Assembly (NCBI GenBank): GCA_030407005.1
Contig: JAUDYN010000006.1
Span: forward strand, 1,798,001-1,862,000
Direction: 5' to 3'
DNA from: Desarmillaria ectypa
Taxonomy: Eukaryota > Basidiomycota > Agaricomycetes > Agaricales > Physalacriaceae
Length of the DNA: 64,000 bases
Part shown: positions 43,328 to 55,136 of the stretch, one piece after another
How positions within the stretch are numbered: position 1 is the first letter of the stretch
Layout: the number at the start of each line of letters is the position of its first letter
Notes under the pieces: generated by a model
The model's database searches: none
What the model was told of the DNA's origin: nothing
The model's input: the letters and a program-made list of their open reading frames with translations, nothing else
Made by a program: the position numbers and the translations under genes

Positions 43328-46123
43328 GTCACCATCTATCTTGATAATATTCTTATCTTCACTAAATCCCTTTCTGAACACCAAATCATGGTACAACAAG
43401 TTCTTCAATGACTCTGAGAAAACAAACTATTTCTCAAAGCTGAGAAATGCGAATTTAAAATACTCAAAACCAAATATCTAGGAGTAATCATCAGTGAAGA
43501 TGCTATCCATATAGACCCTGTCAAAGTCACTGGAATTGCAGAATGGCCAATCCCTACAAAGAAAAAGAAACTTCAATCTTTTTTAGGATTCACCAATTTT
43601 TATCGAAAATTCATTCATGACTATTCCAAAATAGTCAGACCCCTAACACAGTTGACTGGCAAGGTTGATTGGACATAAGGACCAGAACAGGAAAAGGCAT
43701 TTATCCAGCTTAAACAGCTGATGATCATCAATGTTGTCCTAATGATTTCTTCTGACAAAGGAAAATTCTGGGTGGAAGCAGATTTGAGTGACAGAGCCAT
43801 TGGCACTGTTCTCTCCCAGGAGCAGAATGGCAAATGGAGACCCATCACATTCATGTCCAAAGCCTTAACCATGACTGAACAAAACTATGAGATCTACAAC
43901 AAGGAGCTACTGGCAATCATGCTAGCACTAGAAGAATGATGACATTATTTGATGGGTGCCAAGAAGAAAATCAAGATCTGAACAAATCATCAGAATCTTC
44001 AGTATTTCTGCAAACCACAAAAGTTGAACCATCAACAAGCTTGATAGGTTACTAAGTTAGTAGAATATCACTTCATCCTTCAGCATAAGGCTGGGACAGC
44101 AAACAAGAAAGCTGATCTGCTCAGCTGATGTGATGATCATGATCAGGGGAAAGAAGACAACAAGGATGTAGTTGTTCTTTCCCCAAAACACTTCCAGGCA
44201 CTTGTACTGCCCACTTATGATGAACAGATCATATGCATCAAGGATGCAACTTGACTATGAAAACAGTGGGATTCAGGGATCGAGAAATCCTTTAATCATG
44301 AGTGAGAAATAACTCAGAAAGACAACCTTCTCTAGTATGATGGATGAATCTATATCCCAAAAGATAAAAGTCTTCAGAAAGAAATCATTGCCCAACACCA
44401 TGATCACATAACTGTTGGCTATCCCAGAATCGCAAAAACCACCAAATTAATACTATGAGATTACTGGTGGCCCAAAGCAAAACAAGGCATGGAAAGATAT
44501 ATCAAAGGATGCAAAGTGTTGGAATTTTGCTGAAAAGTTCTAGAAGGAGCAATCTAGCATCATGCTGAGAGTCAATGAGTAAGCACAAGAGTCATAGAAA
44601 GTTGTAGTACATTCTAGATTCTAGTGCAAAGTAGTATAAATATAAGCTCTGTAGGAGCCATAGAATAACAATTCCTTTACATCTGGCTTTACCAGCCTGG
44701 AGTCTACCCTGCGCAACACTCAGAATTCCAACACAAAGTATGCCAAAGAACCAAAAGCAATACTCAGGCAAGAGCTGTACCACTTTACCCCAACATGATT
44801 ATAGAAGTTCCTTGGACCCATATCTCCATTGATATAATTACTGGATTATCAGAATCCAAAGGCTATAATGCTCTGCTCATCATTGTCGACTGATTCTCAA
44901 AAAATATCATCCCAGTCCCTTGTCACAAAGAACTGTCCACTAAAGGATGGGCTCACATACTCTGAAACCACATCTATGCAAAATATAGAATGCCACAGGT
45001 CATCATCTCAGATCGAGGGCCCCAATTTGTATCCACCTTTATGAAGGAACTTTATAGAATGCTAGATATAACCCAGAATGCATCTATAGCATATCATCCA
45101 CAGACCAATGGACAGACCGAGCAGGTTAATCAGGAAATTGGGAAGTATCTATGGATCTTTGTCAATCACAGACAGACAGACTGGATAGAATAGTTACCAC
45201 TCGCAGAATTTACACATAACAATCAGATACATTTGGCAACAGGAAAAAATGCATTCATGATTCTATATGGAAGAAATCCCTGACTCATTCCTGACTCTAT
45301 GCAAAAAACTTAATTCACTAATCCCTCAGTGGTAGAATTTGCAGAAACTATGGCCCAAGTACACAAAGAGGTTCATGACACCCTAGAAAAAGTGGTGACA
45401 CAAATGAAGGCATAATATAACAAAGGAAAACAACTAGCACATCAATACCAGGTCAGTGATTGAGTATGGCTCAATACAACTAACCTCCATCTTCCATGAC
45501 CCAAGAAAAAACTCAATGACAAACAAACAGGCCTGTTTGAAATCCTTAAAAAGGCAGGAGCAGCAGTATACAAACTGAAACTGCCACCACACTGGAAGAT
45601 ATATTCCAGATTCAACAAAAAGCTGTTGACTCCTTATGTTGCACCATCATTTCCAAACCAACAACCACCACCACCTCCTCCTCCCAACCTTGTCAATGGA
45701 CAGAAGGAATATGAAATCAAAGAAGTACTAGACTCTTGCACTTATCAAGTACAAGCAAAAACAGGACAACCATCCAAGATAGTCACTGACTACTTAGTCA
45801 AATGGAAAGAATAGACTAGGGAACATAACTCATGGGTCTGAGAGACAGAGATGATGAATGCAAAGAATGTGATTCTAGAATATGAAGCAAATGTTAACTG
45901 CACTCTACACACCATCAAAATCACAACCAAGGACAAAATCATAACTCATCTACTTGATCATAAATACTTGGACAATGGGGATGTTGCTTATTTAGCCCAA
46001 TGAAAAGATGGACTTCAAAAATGAATCATCAACCTGGATAAAGACATGTGAAAATGACTAATTGACCAGTACTGGATCAATCAAGTGAAATCACAACTCA
46101 AAACCCCTGAAGATGAACCATAG
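43328..46123 (+). pseudogene. Pol C-terminal half of element K (RT to chromodomain)
   Basis: YLDN (43337-43348) replaces YLDD. It continues through RT/connection (AEWPIPTKKKKLQSFLGF), RNase H (43721-43939, EADLSDRAIGTVLSQEQ, YNKELLAI) and integrase. The zinc-binding Cys pair is split by the solo LTR at 44517. The second catalytic Asp region is intact (ISDRGPQFVSTFMKELY, 44990-45193). GPY/F reads TGLFEILKKAG and the chromodomain is at 45700-45840. TAG lies at 46121-46123. The 222-bp insertion is a multiple of three. K keeps CGA (Arg) at FYRKF, where J and C have TGA. Confidence 0.86.
44517..44733. mobile_element. Solo LTR of a Ty1/copia-type element
   Basis: The ends are TGTTGGAATTTTGC and CAGAATTCCAACA (inverted TGTTGGAAtT), 217 bp, bracketed by the perfect 5-bp duplication CAAAG (44512-44516, 44734-44738). 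A TATAAATATAAG stretch lies near 44635. No internal region is present, so it is what remains after recombination between two LTRs. It shares nothing with the chromovirus LTRs. The copia assignment rests on the end sequence and length only. Confidence 0.8.
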
Positions 46124-46155
46124 CAGTTGGGACATCTGCTTTAACAAGGGGGTAA

Positions 46156-46550
46156 TGTTATGATTTTTTCATTATCTTATCATGATTTACATTGCAGTAC
46201 TTATGCAACACCATCATATCTGCCAAAACACTGGTATTCAATCTTACCAAATCTCTCACATCTCATATATTCCCAATCCTCTCAATCCCATTGGTCTATA
46301 GTCAACTGACTTCTAATGCTTCACACATGGACTCTCGCTTTTCACCTATTAATAAACTCTGTACTTTTATATATAAGTAGAAAGACTTTTGTACATAGTC
46401 TCTATCTTCTGACTAAATTGCATATTTCAACTATCTCCTACACTCTTCCAAAGACTAGCTGTCCTCTTATCAAGGGTGATTGTCCAAATGCAAGACAGCC
46501 CAAGAAGTGACACATGGTCCTAAGATCACATGTTAGATTGGGCTGTAACA
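46156..46550 (+). repeat. 3' LTR of element K
   Basis: It runs from TGTTATGATTTTTTC to GGGCTGTAACA, 395 bp, preceded by AACAAGGGGGTAA and a partly eroded hairpin (GCAGTTGGGACATCTGC). Confidence 0.87.
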
Positions 46551-46779
46551 ATATGTTCCTCAGGTGTTCTGGCATGAGAGAGGTAGGTTGTTCCACCTGG
46601 TTGTTGGCATTGGAGAGAGACCCATTATGCATCAGAAACTCTTCAGAGGAATTCACAAAGTGGGCCTGGGGGCAGGGGAGATTTTCTTGGACTTTGACAT
46701 CCAAACTTATGGTTGCCACTCTTGTGGCTTCTGGTCATTGGATGACATGGAGAGGATGACAGGAAGGGCAAGGAGGAAG
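46551..46779 (-). pseudogene. Gag N-terminal fragment of element F
   Basis: Minus-strand text with HFVNSSEEFL matches 17140-17200 in gag of A. It follows the mini-ORF and is cut at 46551 by the LTR of K. Confidence 0.7.
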
Positions 46780-46932
46780 TCATGGTTGTAGGTTTCTTTG
46801 TCTGCATAGATATGTTCTAATCTCCTCTTCATAAGCTAGTACAAATAAGGTGGTGAATATCACTAATAGGATTGCACTGCATATGATAGTGCCAAGAGTT
46901 ATTGATTGCTGGTTTTTTCATCCTTCTGGCAT
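46780..46932 (-). pseudogene. Membrane mini-ORF of element F (50 codons, one internal stop)
   Basis: It reads MPEG, TGA at codon 5, KNQQSITLGTIICSAILL, VIFTTLFVLAY, EEEIRTYLCRQRNLQP and a stop. The AIGG core has diverged, but the start, hydrophobic stretch and YEEEI end are kept. Confidence 0.58.
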
Positions 46933-46977
46933 ATGTTTGTGCTTCATCGCATCTAGCAGTGATAAAGCAGTTAGAAA

Positions 46978-46990
46978 ATCTTCCAACTAA
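46978..46990 (-). promoter_or_regulatory. Self-primer binding site of element F
   Basis: Minus-strand TTAGTTGGAAGAT abuts the LTR and is the exact complement of ATCTTCCAACTAA in the same LTR (47123-47135). Compared with G and H, one pair has changed on both sides. Confidence 0.77.
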
Positions 46991-47352
46991 TGTTAGAACC
47001 TCATTCTCATGTGATCTTGGGATTGGGTGCAACTCTTGGGCTGTCTCATATTTGGACAATCACCTATGGTAAGAGTGCAGCATGGATCTTCAGAAGAGTG
47101 TAGAAGAGTACATTATTAAAGTTTAGTTGGAAGATGCAGAACATACACAGAAACTACATTACTTATATACTAAAATATGGTGTGTGTGTATGTTTGTGCA
47201 TGAACCATATGTTGTCCATCAGATGATAGAAAGAGGGTTGTATAGGGTGACAGCATGAGTGAATCGATGGATTTATCAATGGATGAGTGATGTAGAATGA
47301 CAAAGGATGATAAGATGTTAGATTAGATAGGAAAAATGGAAAAATCATAATA
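46991..47352 (-). repeat. 5' LTR of element F
   Basis: It is 362 bp, the same length as 18442-18803 and very similar. AATCT follows at 47353-47357. Confidence 0.9.
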
Positions 47353-48383
47353 AATCTGATCAATATTCCATTCCACACTCTCCCCCCAATCAAGGACCTC
47401 TAGACCTGTATTCTAATCTAGTAAAAAATGCACCTAGCAGTGCCTCATACCTGGACATTAAACCAGTTCTAATACAACTGCTGAAGCCCTTCAGAGGGGA
47501 CTATGATGACATCAAATGATTTATTGGTGACTACATCATCTATTTCAAGATATTTCAGCACTATTTTCAACTCTCCTCCCATTTAGTTCTTTTTGCCTCA
47601 TCCCATTTTGAAGGACCCACCAAGGACTGGTGGGTCTACAAATACCCTGAGTATTAGACCTCTACTAGTACCACTAGCATTCCTGCTCATTTTCAATATC
47701 CCAATTGGGAAGACTTTGTTGAACTGATCACCCAACAGTTCCATGATCTCATGATTGAGAAAGTTCATGAAAAGAAGATGTTTGATCTTCACATGGGGAC
47801 ATAACTGGCTAGCCACTACTTCCAAAAACTGAAAGAAGAAGCTAAGTTAGCTGGATGATGTACTGATAAAAATGAATGAGGTGCCATGGTAAAGGTGATA
47901 TGACTAGGGGTCTCTAGTTCTTACATAATCTTTATTTCCAACATGGGCATGAATATTCTATGCACATACTCTGAATGGAAGGAGCATATCCTTCAAATGT
48001 ATGAGGAATGGCAATGCAAGTGGGTCTTTGACTAAACCACTGGGACCCCACATGATAATCAGAAATGAGACAACCAACAACCTCAATCAAATCCTAGCAA
48101 ACAAACTGCTGGGTCAACAAGTTCAATGACCACCAAGCCAGCAGCCAATTTGAGACTGGGCCAGGATACCACAATAGGAAGATGGACTATGTATAGCAGA
48201 TAGGGACAAGTAATGAAAATAGACTGATGGAAGACAGAAGAACATTGCTTCTAGTGTAACAAAAAAGGCCACATGGAAAAGGATTGCCTGAAGAAGAAGG
48301 AGCTCAGGGACATATGATCAATCATGACAATCCTAAAGAACAAGGAGAAGACAGACTCCAAGATGGAGGAGGTAAAAGACTAG
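47353..48383 (+). pseudogene. Gag of element A, second part (capsid and zinc knuckle)
   Basis: It resumes after F with the text homologous to the NPVGNA region of J, then the capsid-like block (FRGDYDDIK, SHFEGPTKDWW, about 47490-47635), YEEWQCKWVFD (48000) and the knuckle CF-stop-CNKKGHMEKDC (about 48248-48290, one TAG inside). The conserved end KMEEVKD-TAG is at 48381-48383. Confidence 0.82.
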
Positions 48384-50119
48384 ATTGTCAAGGGTTTGAT
48401 TCTCCTTTGATGACCAAAGTTTCTACTGGTACATTCTTAAATCCTACAGGTTAGACTTACATTACACCTTCAGATCTCTCTGTATCTATGTGCATTCATA
48501 CTACAGACAATATTCAACATGCTTTCTCTACAATGAGCAAACCAGTATTTGAATTGACAAACCAATACAATATACTGTCAAATAGTGATGATATGACCAT
48601 ATACTATGAATCCCATCCCTCTGACAAAGCATGGGTTATGCCAGGTGGTGCTGGCATCACAATACAAGCTATGCTCAGGACAGAGGCAAGTAGATGGAAT
48701 GCCTTTGGGCCTTTGAAGTCAAAAGCCTCAGCACCCTCTAGAGGGTCAAGTCATGCTTTGCCAGAGCCTGTGGAGGATGTCCCAAGCACCTACCAAGACT
48801 GAACAACCTGAAGGACCCTAAATAAACTCACTTTCCAAGTCAGCAACCACAGGAATGATTCAAGTGACTGGCCAGGCCCAGAGGAAAAGGGGAAAGCTGA
48901 ATCATCAACTCAGATAACTCAGGCCCAACCTGTCATCCCTGAGTGACCCTTCACCATGAGAAACAATGCCTCTGGAAACCACAAATCTCACTCTAATCAC
49001 TCTCCATTGGGCACTGATACAGCCAAAGAAGAGGGAGGATCCACTGGCATCCAGATGATAAAAAGGGGGCTTAGAGTTACCATGGAAGAAGTACCAGATG
49101 AAGAAGACAATTTGGCCTTTCATCTCACTGAAGAAAGGTAACATCATGAAGAAGAGGATGCCTCACCTGATGTGCTGCACTACATATATGTGTGCATCAA
49201 ATTTTGGCTTCTGCCAAGCCACAGGATTAAGAACAACCACCTGCTCAGTTAACAGAAATACAGGACTAGGATCCACTAGAAATGAAGGAAATGAAGGTCA
49301 GAGGACAACAGACTGCCATCTGCATGGCTATCCATTGTCAGTAATCTGCTTTTCCACTAGACTAGGAACCAGGGGCTAATGGACTGCCATCCACACTACT
49401 ATCCACCAGTGGAAGCCCATGTCTCCATCTTAATATCATCAAGGATGGTGATCCCATATGGGTTTCTCTTAGGAGAATCATTTAGGAGTACAAAAAAAGA
49501 TGGACATGATGGAGCAGGTTGCTACTTGGCAAGATTGTCAGAGCAGACAGGTATAGAGGTAAAAAGTTAGAGAAGTACAAAAACATCAATATAACTAGAG
49601 AAAAGGACAATTAAGCTCATAGCATACTAAAGGAATAAATTCCTTATCCAAGCCTCCAGCTAAGCATACTTTAGCAGCCTCATGCCTAGTATTGCTAGCA
49701 GACAGCATGGAAGCTCATTGCTATTGCTCAGAAATTGCTCTCAAAACCTAAATCTCTTGAAAGGACATTAAGTCCCACTCTTTCACTCTTCTCTGCTATC
49801 AGAAGCAGATCCTTACCAATCAGAAGTGGGTGGTTCTTGCACCTTTTCATATACTTATTGTATACAAAAGATCTTGCAAAAGCAAACTGTAATTCTCTCA
49901 CCAGAGAGTTTGCCAGCCTTACATCAACCCTTCCCCTAACAAGAGAGTATCCACCCACACTTGGTATAAACCTTTCAAAATTGATTAAACATTATGCACA
50001 GTTTGCACCACAAAAGACATGGCCAGTGCAAAGGCTGCCCTATCTGTATAGACTCATCCCAAATCACTAAAAGAAATCACTAAGAAGCTTATCAAAGAGT
50101 TGAAGAAAGGGAGAAAGGA
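48384..50119 (+). pseudogene. Pol N-terminal extension of element A
   Basis: A 104-codon open stretch at 48488-48802 includes SDDMTIYYESHPSDKAW and PGGAGITIQ, matching the extension of other copies. PDEEDNLAFHL follows near 49098, and TLGINLSKLI/WPVQRL-like text near 49960-50050 corresponds to the WxxPFxxxWT block. The part before 50119 matches the segment that leads into protease. L interrupts it and protease resumes at 58097. It is more diverged than in the other copies. Confidence 0.7.
50115..50119. repeat. Target-site duplication of element L, left copy (AAGGA)
   Basis: AAGGA precedes the LTR and is repeated at 58097-58101. Pol of A is continuous across it. Confidence 0.9.
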
Positions 50120-50514
50120 TGTTAGGACCCAGTCCCCATGTGATCTTTGGATCAGACACTACTCTTGGGCTGTCTCACATTTGGACAATCACCTATAATA
50201 AGAGAGTGGCTTAGATCTTTGGATGAATGTAGAAGATGGCATATGATTTAAGTTTAGTCAAAAGATAGAGAATATACATGAAAACTACTTTACTTATATA
50301 CTGAAAGAGGAGAGCTAATAATAGTTGTATCCATATGTTATCCATGCATGAAATGAGTAGGATTGCATGACTATAGTGTGACCATGGTGAAGCATCTGAG
50401 AATAAAGTGACAGCATGGTTGAATTGATGGTTGTTATTAATGGGCAATGGTGATGTTAATGAAAAGTGATGATTAGATGTTGAATAAGATAAGGAAAATG
50501 GAAAAATCATGATA
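50120..50514 (-). repeat. 3' LTR of element L
   Basis: 395 bp; the internal end reads CATGATA (CA changed to TA). Confidence 0.92.
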
Positions 50515-50549
50515 TTACCCCCTTGTTAAAGCAGTCATCCTGACTGCTA
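50515..50549 (-). promoter_or_regulatory. Polypurine tract, hairpin and pol stop of element L
   Basis: Minus strand: TAG (50547-50549), perfect GCAGTCA-GGA-TGACTGC hairpin, then AACAAGGGGGTAA beside the LTR. Confidence 0.8.
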
Positions 50550-53500
50550 AGATTTTTCTGCAGAGATTTCAAGTTGTGACTTTACTTATTCAATCCAGTA
50601 CTGATCAATTAGTGTTTTCCACTGGTCTTTGTCTGGATTAATTATCCATTTTTGGAGGCCATCCTTTTATTGCACAAGATAAGCAACATCACCATTCTCT
50701 GAGTATTCATGGTCAAGAATGTTGATCACCACCTTTTCTGGTGTTATGATTTTAGTGCTGTGTATGACTTGGTTAACATTCTTTTTATATTCAGCAATCA
50801 CTTCCTGCATGTTTCCTATCTTGGTATCTTGAACCCAAGAATTATGCTCTCAAGTCCATCCTTTCCACTTGATGAAATAGTCTATGACTATCTTTGATGG
50901 TTGTCTCTTTTTGGCTTGTACTCAATGGATTCATGAATCCAGAACTTCTTTGATTTCATATTCTTCTTGTCCATCAACAAGATCTGGAGGCAGTGGAGGC
51001 AGTTGTTGTTGATTTGAGAATGAAGGTGTGACATATGGAGTTAGTAATTTTTCATTGAATTGGGGGTGTATTTTCCAGTGAGGTGGTAGCTTTAGTTTAT
51101 AAGCTGATGCACTGGCTTTGTCAAGGATTATGAATGGTCCTGTTTGCTTATTGTTGAGCTTCTTTTTGGGCTATGAGAGGTGGAGGTTGGTTGTATCTAA
51201 CCAGACCTTATCACTGATTTGGTATTCCTCTGTTGCTCATTTCTTTTTGTCATATTGTGCCTTCATTTGCACTGCTGCATTTTCTAATGTGTCATGTACT
51301 TCCTTGTGCACCTGCACCATAGTTTCAGTGAATTCCATGGCCACTGGGTTAGTGAATGGAGTTTCTAGAATGGAGGTGGGGATGATTCAAGGGTTTCAGC
51401 CATATAATATCATGAAAGGGCTTTTGCTGGTAGCAGAGTGTATATGATTGTTATGAGTGAACTCAGCTAGAGGCAACCATTCATTCCAATCTGTTTGTCA
51501 GTGATTGATAAAGATTCAAAGATATTTTTCAATCTCTTGGTTCATCTGTTCTGTTTGTCTGTCAGTCTGAGGATGGTAAGCCATGGAAGTGTTCTGCATG
51601 ATGTTTAACATCCAGTATAATTCTTTCATGAAGATGGAGACAAATTGCAGACCCTGATCTGAGATGACTACTTGGGGCATCCCATGTTTCATATAGACAT
51701 AGTTGCAAAGAATCTGCACTCATCCCTCTGTGAATAATTCTTCATGACAAGCTATCAGAATGATAGCTTTGGAAAATTGATCTATGATGACTAACAGTGA
51801 ATCATAGCTGTCAGATTCAAAGAGTCCAGTGATCATATCAACTGAGATATGAGTCCATAGGGTAGTTGGAACTTTGCTTGGGTAAAGGGAAGCTGCCTTG
51901 GCCTGGGTATTACTTTTGGTCTATTGGCAAGTCTCACATCCTTTAACATATTGTTCCATATCTTTCTTCATCTTTGGCCACCAGTACTCTCTGAGTATTA
52001 GTTCTATGGTCTTGGCTATTCCTGAATGTCCAGCCATGATATGATCATGATAATGGGTGATGATTTCTCCTTGGAGAGATTTGTCTCATGGAATGTATAC
52101 ACATCCATCATAATATAGGATTTCATCCTGCTGAGAAATTTCTCATTCATGGTTGAGGGATTTGGCTATTCTCTGATCCCATTGGTCTTTGTATTGGGTG
52201 GCATCTCATATGCATTTGGTCTGTTTGTCTATGGTGGGTAGTATGAGTGCATGAAAGTGTTCAGAGGTTAAGACAACCACATCCTGGTTATCTTTTTTTT
52301 TCCGATCATGATTATCATGCTGACTAAGTAAGTTGGCCTTCCTGTTTGCTGTTTCTATCTTGTGCTAGAGAGTAAAATGGTACTCAGCCAATTCATTGAC
52401 CCATCTGGCTTGTCAACAGTTCAACTTCTGCAGTTTTTGGAAATATTGGAGATTTTGATGATCTGTCTAAATTTCAATTTCTTCTTTTGCACCCATTAAA
52501 TAATGGCACTATTCTTTCAGGGCAAGCATGATTGCTAGCAGCTCTTTGTCATAAATCTCATAGTTGCATTTGGTGATAGTCAATGCCTTAGACATGAAGG
52601 CTACTGGCCTCCATTTGCCATGCTGTTTCTGACTAAGGATGGCTCCAATAGCTCTGTCACTTGAGTTGGCTTCAATTCTGAATTTCTCATCATCAGATGG
52701 AATTGTCAGGATAACATTCATGGTCATCAGTAGTTTGAGCTGTAGGAATGCTTGTTCCTACTCATCTTCCCATTTCCACTCCACATTTCCAGTGAGTTGA
52801 GTAAGGAGTCATATGATTTTGGAATAGTCATGTATGAACTTTTGATAGAAGTTTATGAATCCAAGGAATGATTGTAATTCCTTTTTTCTGGTCAGTGTCA
52901 GCCATTCTGCAATTCCTGCAATTTTAACTGGATCCATTCAAATGATGTCTTCACTGATGATAATGCCCAAATACTCAGTCTCAAGTACTTCAAACTCACA
53001 TTTCTCTGCTTTGAGAAATAGCTTGTTCTCCCATAATTATTGGAGAACTTGCCATATGACTTGTTAATGTTCATCTAGGGTTTTGGTGAAGATCAAGATG
53101 TCATCAAGGTAGATCATTACTTTTCCTCCAGTGATTAGATCCTTGAAAATATCATTCATCATCCACTAGAATGTGGCTGGTGAATTAATAAGGCTGAAAA
53201 ACATAACCATAGGTTTGAATAACTCTCAATTAGTTCAGATCACTGCTTTTTCCTCATCTTCTTCATAGATTCATATGTTATTATATCCCCATTAGACATT
53301 CAATTTGGAAAAGTATTTTGCTCCATGTAACTTATCTATGAGTTTGAAAATAAGAGGAAGGGAATATTGGTTTTTGATAGTCATTTCATTCTGTTTTCAA
53401 TAATCCTGAATGGGACATAAAGAACCATCTTTCTTCTTTACAAAGAAGAAGGGTGATGCAAATAGGGATTTTGAGAGACAAATATGGCCTGAGCTCAAGT

Positions 53501-55136
53501 TCTCCTCAAGGAATTTGTCTAGCTGTTCTTGTTTGACTCAGTTGAGTGGATAGACCTTGCAGTCTAATGTGGACTTGGCATTGGGTATCAGCTTGATGAC
53601 ATGGTCCCAGAGTTTGCATTTGGGGAGTTCATCAAAGCTTTCTTTGGAGAATAGATCTCTAAAGCTTCAGTATTGAGGAGGTACTATTTCCTCAAAGGTC
53701 TTCTTTGGCTTATCAGTATTAGCAGCAGCTGCTAAGTCATTTGCATGATGCATGGCTTGGATAATGAGTTCCTCCTGCATATTGACAGTGAGGATAGTTT
53801 TGCTGTCCTCCAATTCTTTGTCCTAATTGTCCTCCTCATCTGCATCAGAAAGTAGGAGAGGGTTTTTGATGCATTGATAATATCCAAAGATCATACTTCC
53901 AGTTTTCCAATTGATAACTGGATTATGGTGTTCCAGCCAGTTATGATCCAAATACACTGTTTTGGATCCTAAGTTGGTGACTGCAAGATCAATTCATTTA
54001 ATGTGGCCACCAATTGTCATTCAGAGTTCAATGAATTCTGTGATGTCCCCTGTCTTATTGCAGATTCCATCTGCATTGTATACCAGAATAGGAGTGGCAG
54101 CTTTTTGGGTGTCCAACTGGTGTTGGAGGACATATAATCAATTGATAGAGCTGCCTGTACAGCCACTATCCAGTAGAGCCCTGTCATTAGGGCCTTCTTC
54201 CTCATATATGGGGCAAGTTGTATGTCCACCATAAAGTCTTAATTAGAACTTTTGGTGCCTTGGATGTACTGGATCAGTTTATGGAGTTCATAGAGCCACT
54301 TTTAAGCTTGGCTCTCTCTAGTCTGTAAGCTCTTTGCAAGCTCATCAGTGATCTCTCTGAGTCATTTGGAATGAACCCATATGAAGAGAGCAACTTTGAT
54401 GATTGCCAAGTTCTTTATGGTACAGATAGCATATAGAGTCTAGTTAACTTTAAACAGCTTATACCACACATGATTGGGTACCCTCTTGTTAGGTGGGTTT
54501 TTGGATTCAGGTCTCAGTGTCAGTGGTTTCAATTTGGACTGTTATGCTTTCCATAGTAGGAAAGCCATGTTATCCTCTTCATCAGGTATTTTAATGATGG
54601 TGACTCTATAAAGGTGTCCCCTCTTTACTGCCTGGGCACTAGTGGATCCTCTCTGTTCATCAGCTGTCACTGCCTGCAATGGGGTTTGAGCAGCTGCATC
54701 ACTGTCTCTGAAGGTGTCAACTGGTGAAGCTGGCATTTGTTCTGTGCTATCAGGATTAGAAGCTGTTGGCACCAATGGCTCAACCTTTCTCTTTCCTGCC
54801 AAGTCAGGTGATTCATTGTGAGACTCTCAGTCAGTGTGACCATCATGCTTCATGCTTGGGTGGTCATAATTCCATAAGTCAGGTACTCTGATCTTATCCT
54901 TGGAGGTCCTTAGTGTTTAGCCTTAGTAGGCACTTGGCTCCTCCACCATCCCTAGTGAAGCATGACTTGACTCTCTAAGCAGGAGTGTAGGGGTACTCAG
55001 AGTCAGAATCTATAATAAAGTCATATTTTTTGTGTATGTATTTATCCTAATGCATGTATATAAGTCTGATCTGTAGAAACCAAGGACTCACCAATAGAGG
55101 CTTTGGCCATGCAAGGAGAATCAAACTCTTGACAGC
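50547..55136 (-). pseudogene. Pol polyprotein of element L
   Basis: Read leftward: the extension (54542-54802: STSAQAVKRGH, PDEEDNMAFLLW); protease with DSG at 54162-54170 (LLDSGCTG); RT with intact YLDD at 53100-53111; RNase H (52509-52727: DRAIGAILSQKQ, YDKELLAI); integrase (51516-51719: QVVISDQGLQFVS, YHPQTDRQTEQMNQE, with second Asp and Glu kept); GPY/F; chromodomain (about 50830-50970). Frequent TGA, TAA and TAG stops and His or Arg losses inactivate it. Only L and J still have YLDD among the RT-bearing copies. Confidence 0.88.

Larger units (their letters stand above)
43328..46550 (+). mobile_element. Element K: 5'-truncated plus-strand chromovirus
   Basis: It begins inside RT at the catalytic motif, where H had inserted, and runs through chromodomain and 3' LTR. 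Its right flank is gag of F on the other strand. LTR, gag and protease on its 5' side are lost. A copia-type solo LTR sits in its integrase. Confidence 0.83.
18442..47352 (-). mobile_element. Element F: minus-strand chromovirus inside gag of A, itself heavily nested
   Basis: Both minus LTRs are 362 bp (18442-18803, 46991-47352) with shared private text, including a GTGTGTGTATGTTTGTG stretch, and are bracketed by AATCT. Remaining internal parts are pol (18836-21525) on the left and gag N-terminus, mini-ORF and primer site (46551-46990) on the right. RT N-terminus, protease and most of gag are gone. G, H, J and K occupy the gap. Confidence 0.82.
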
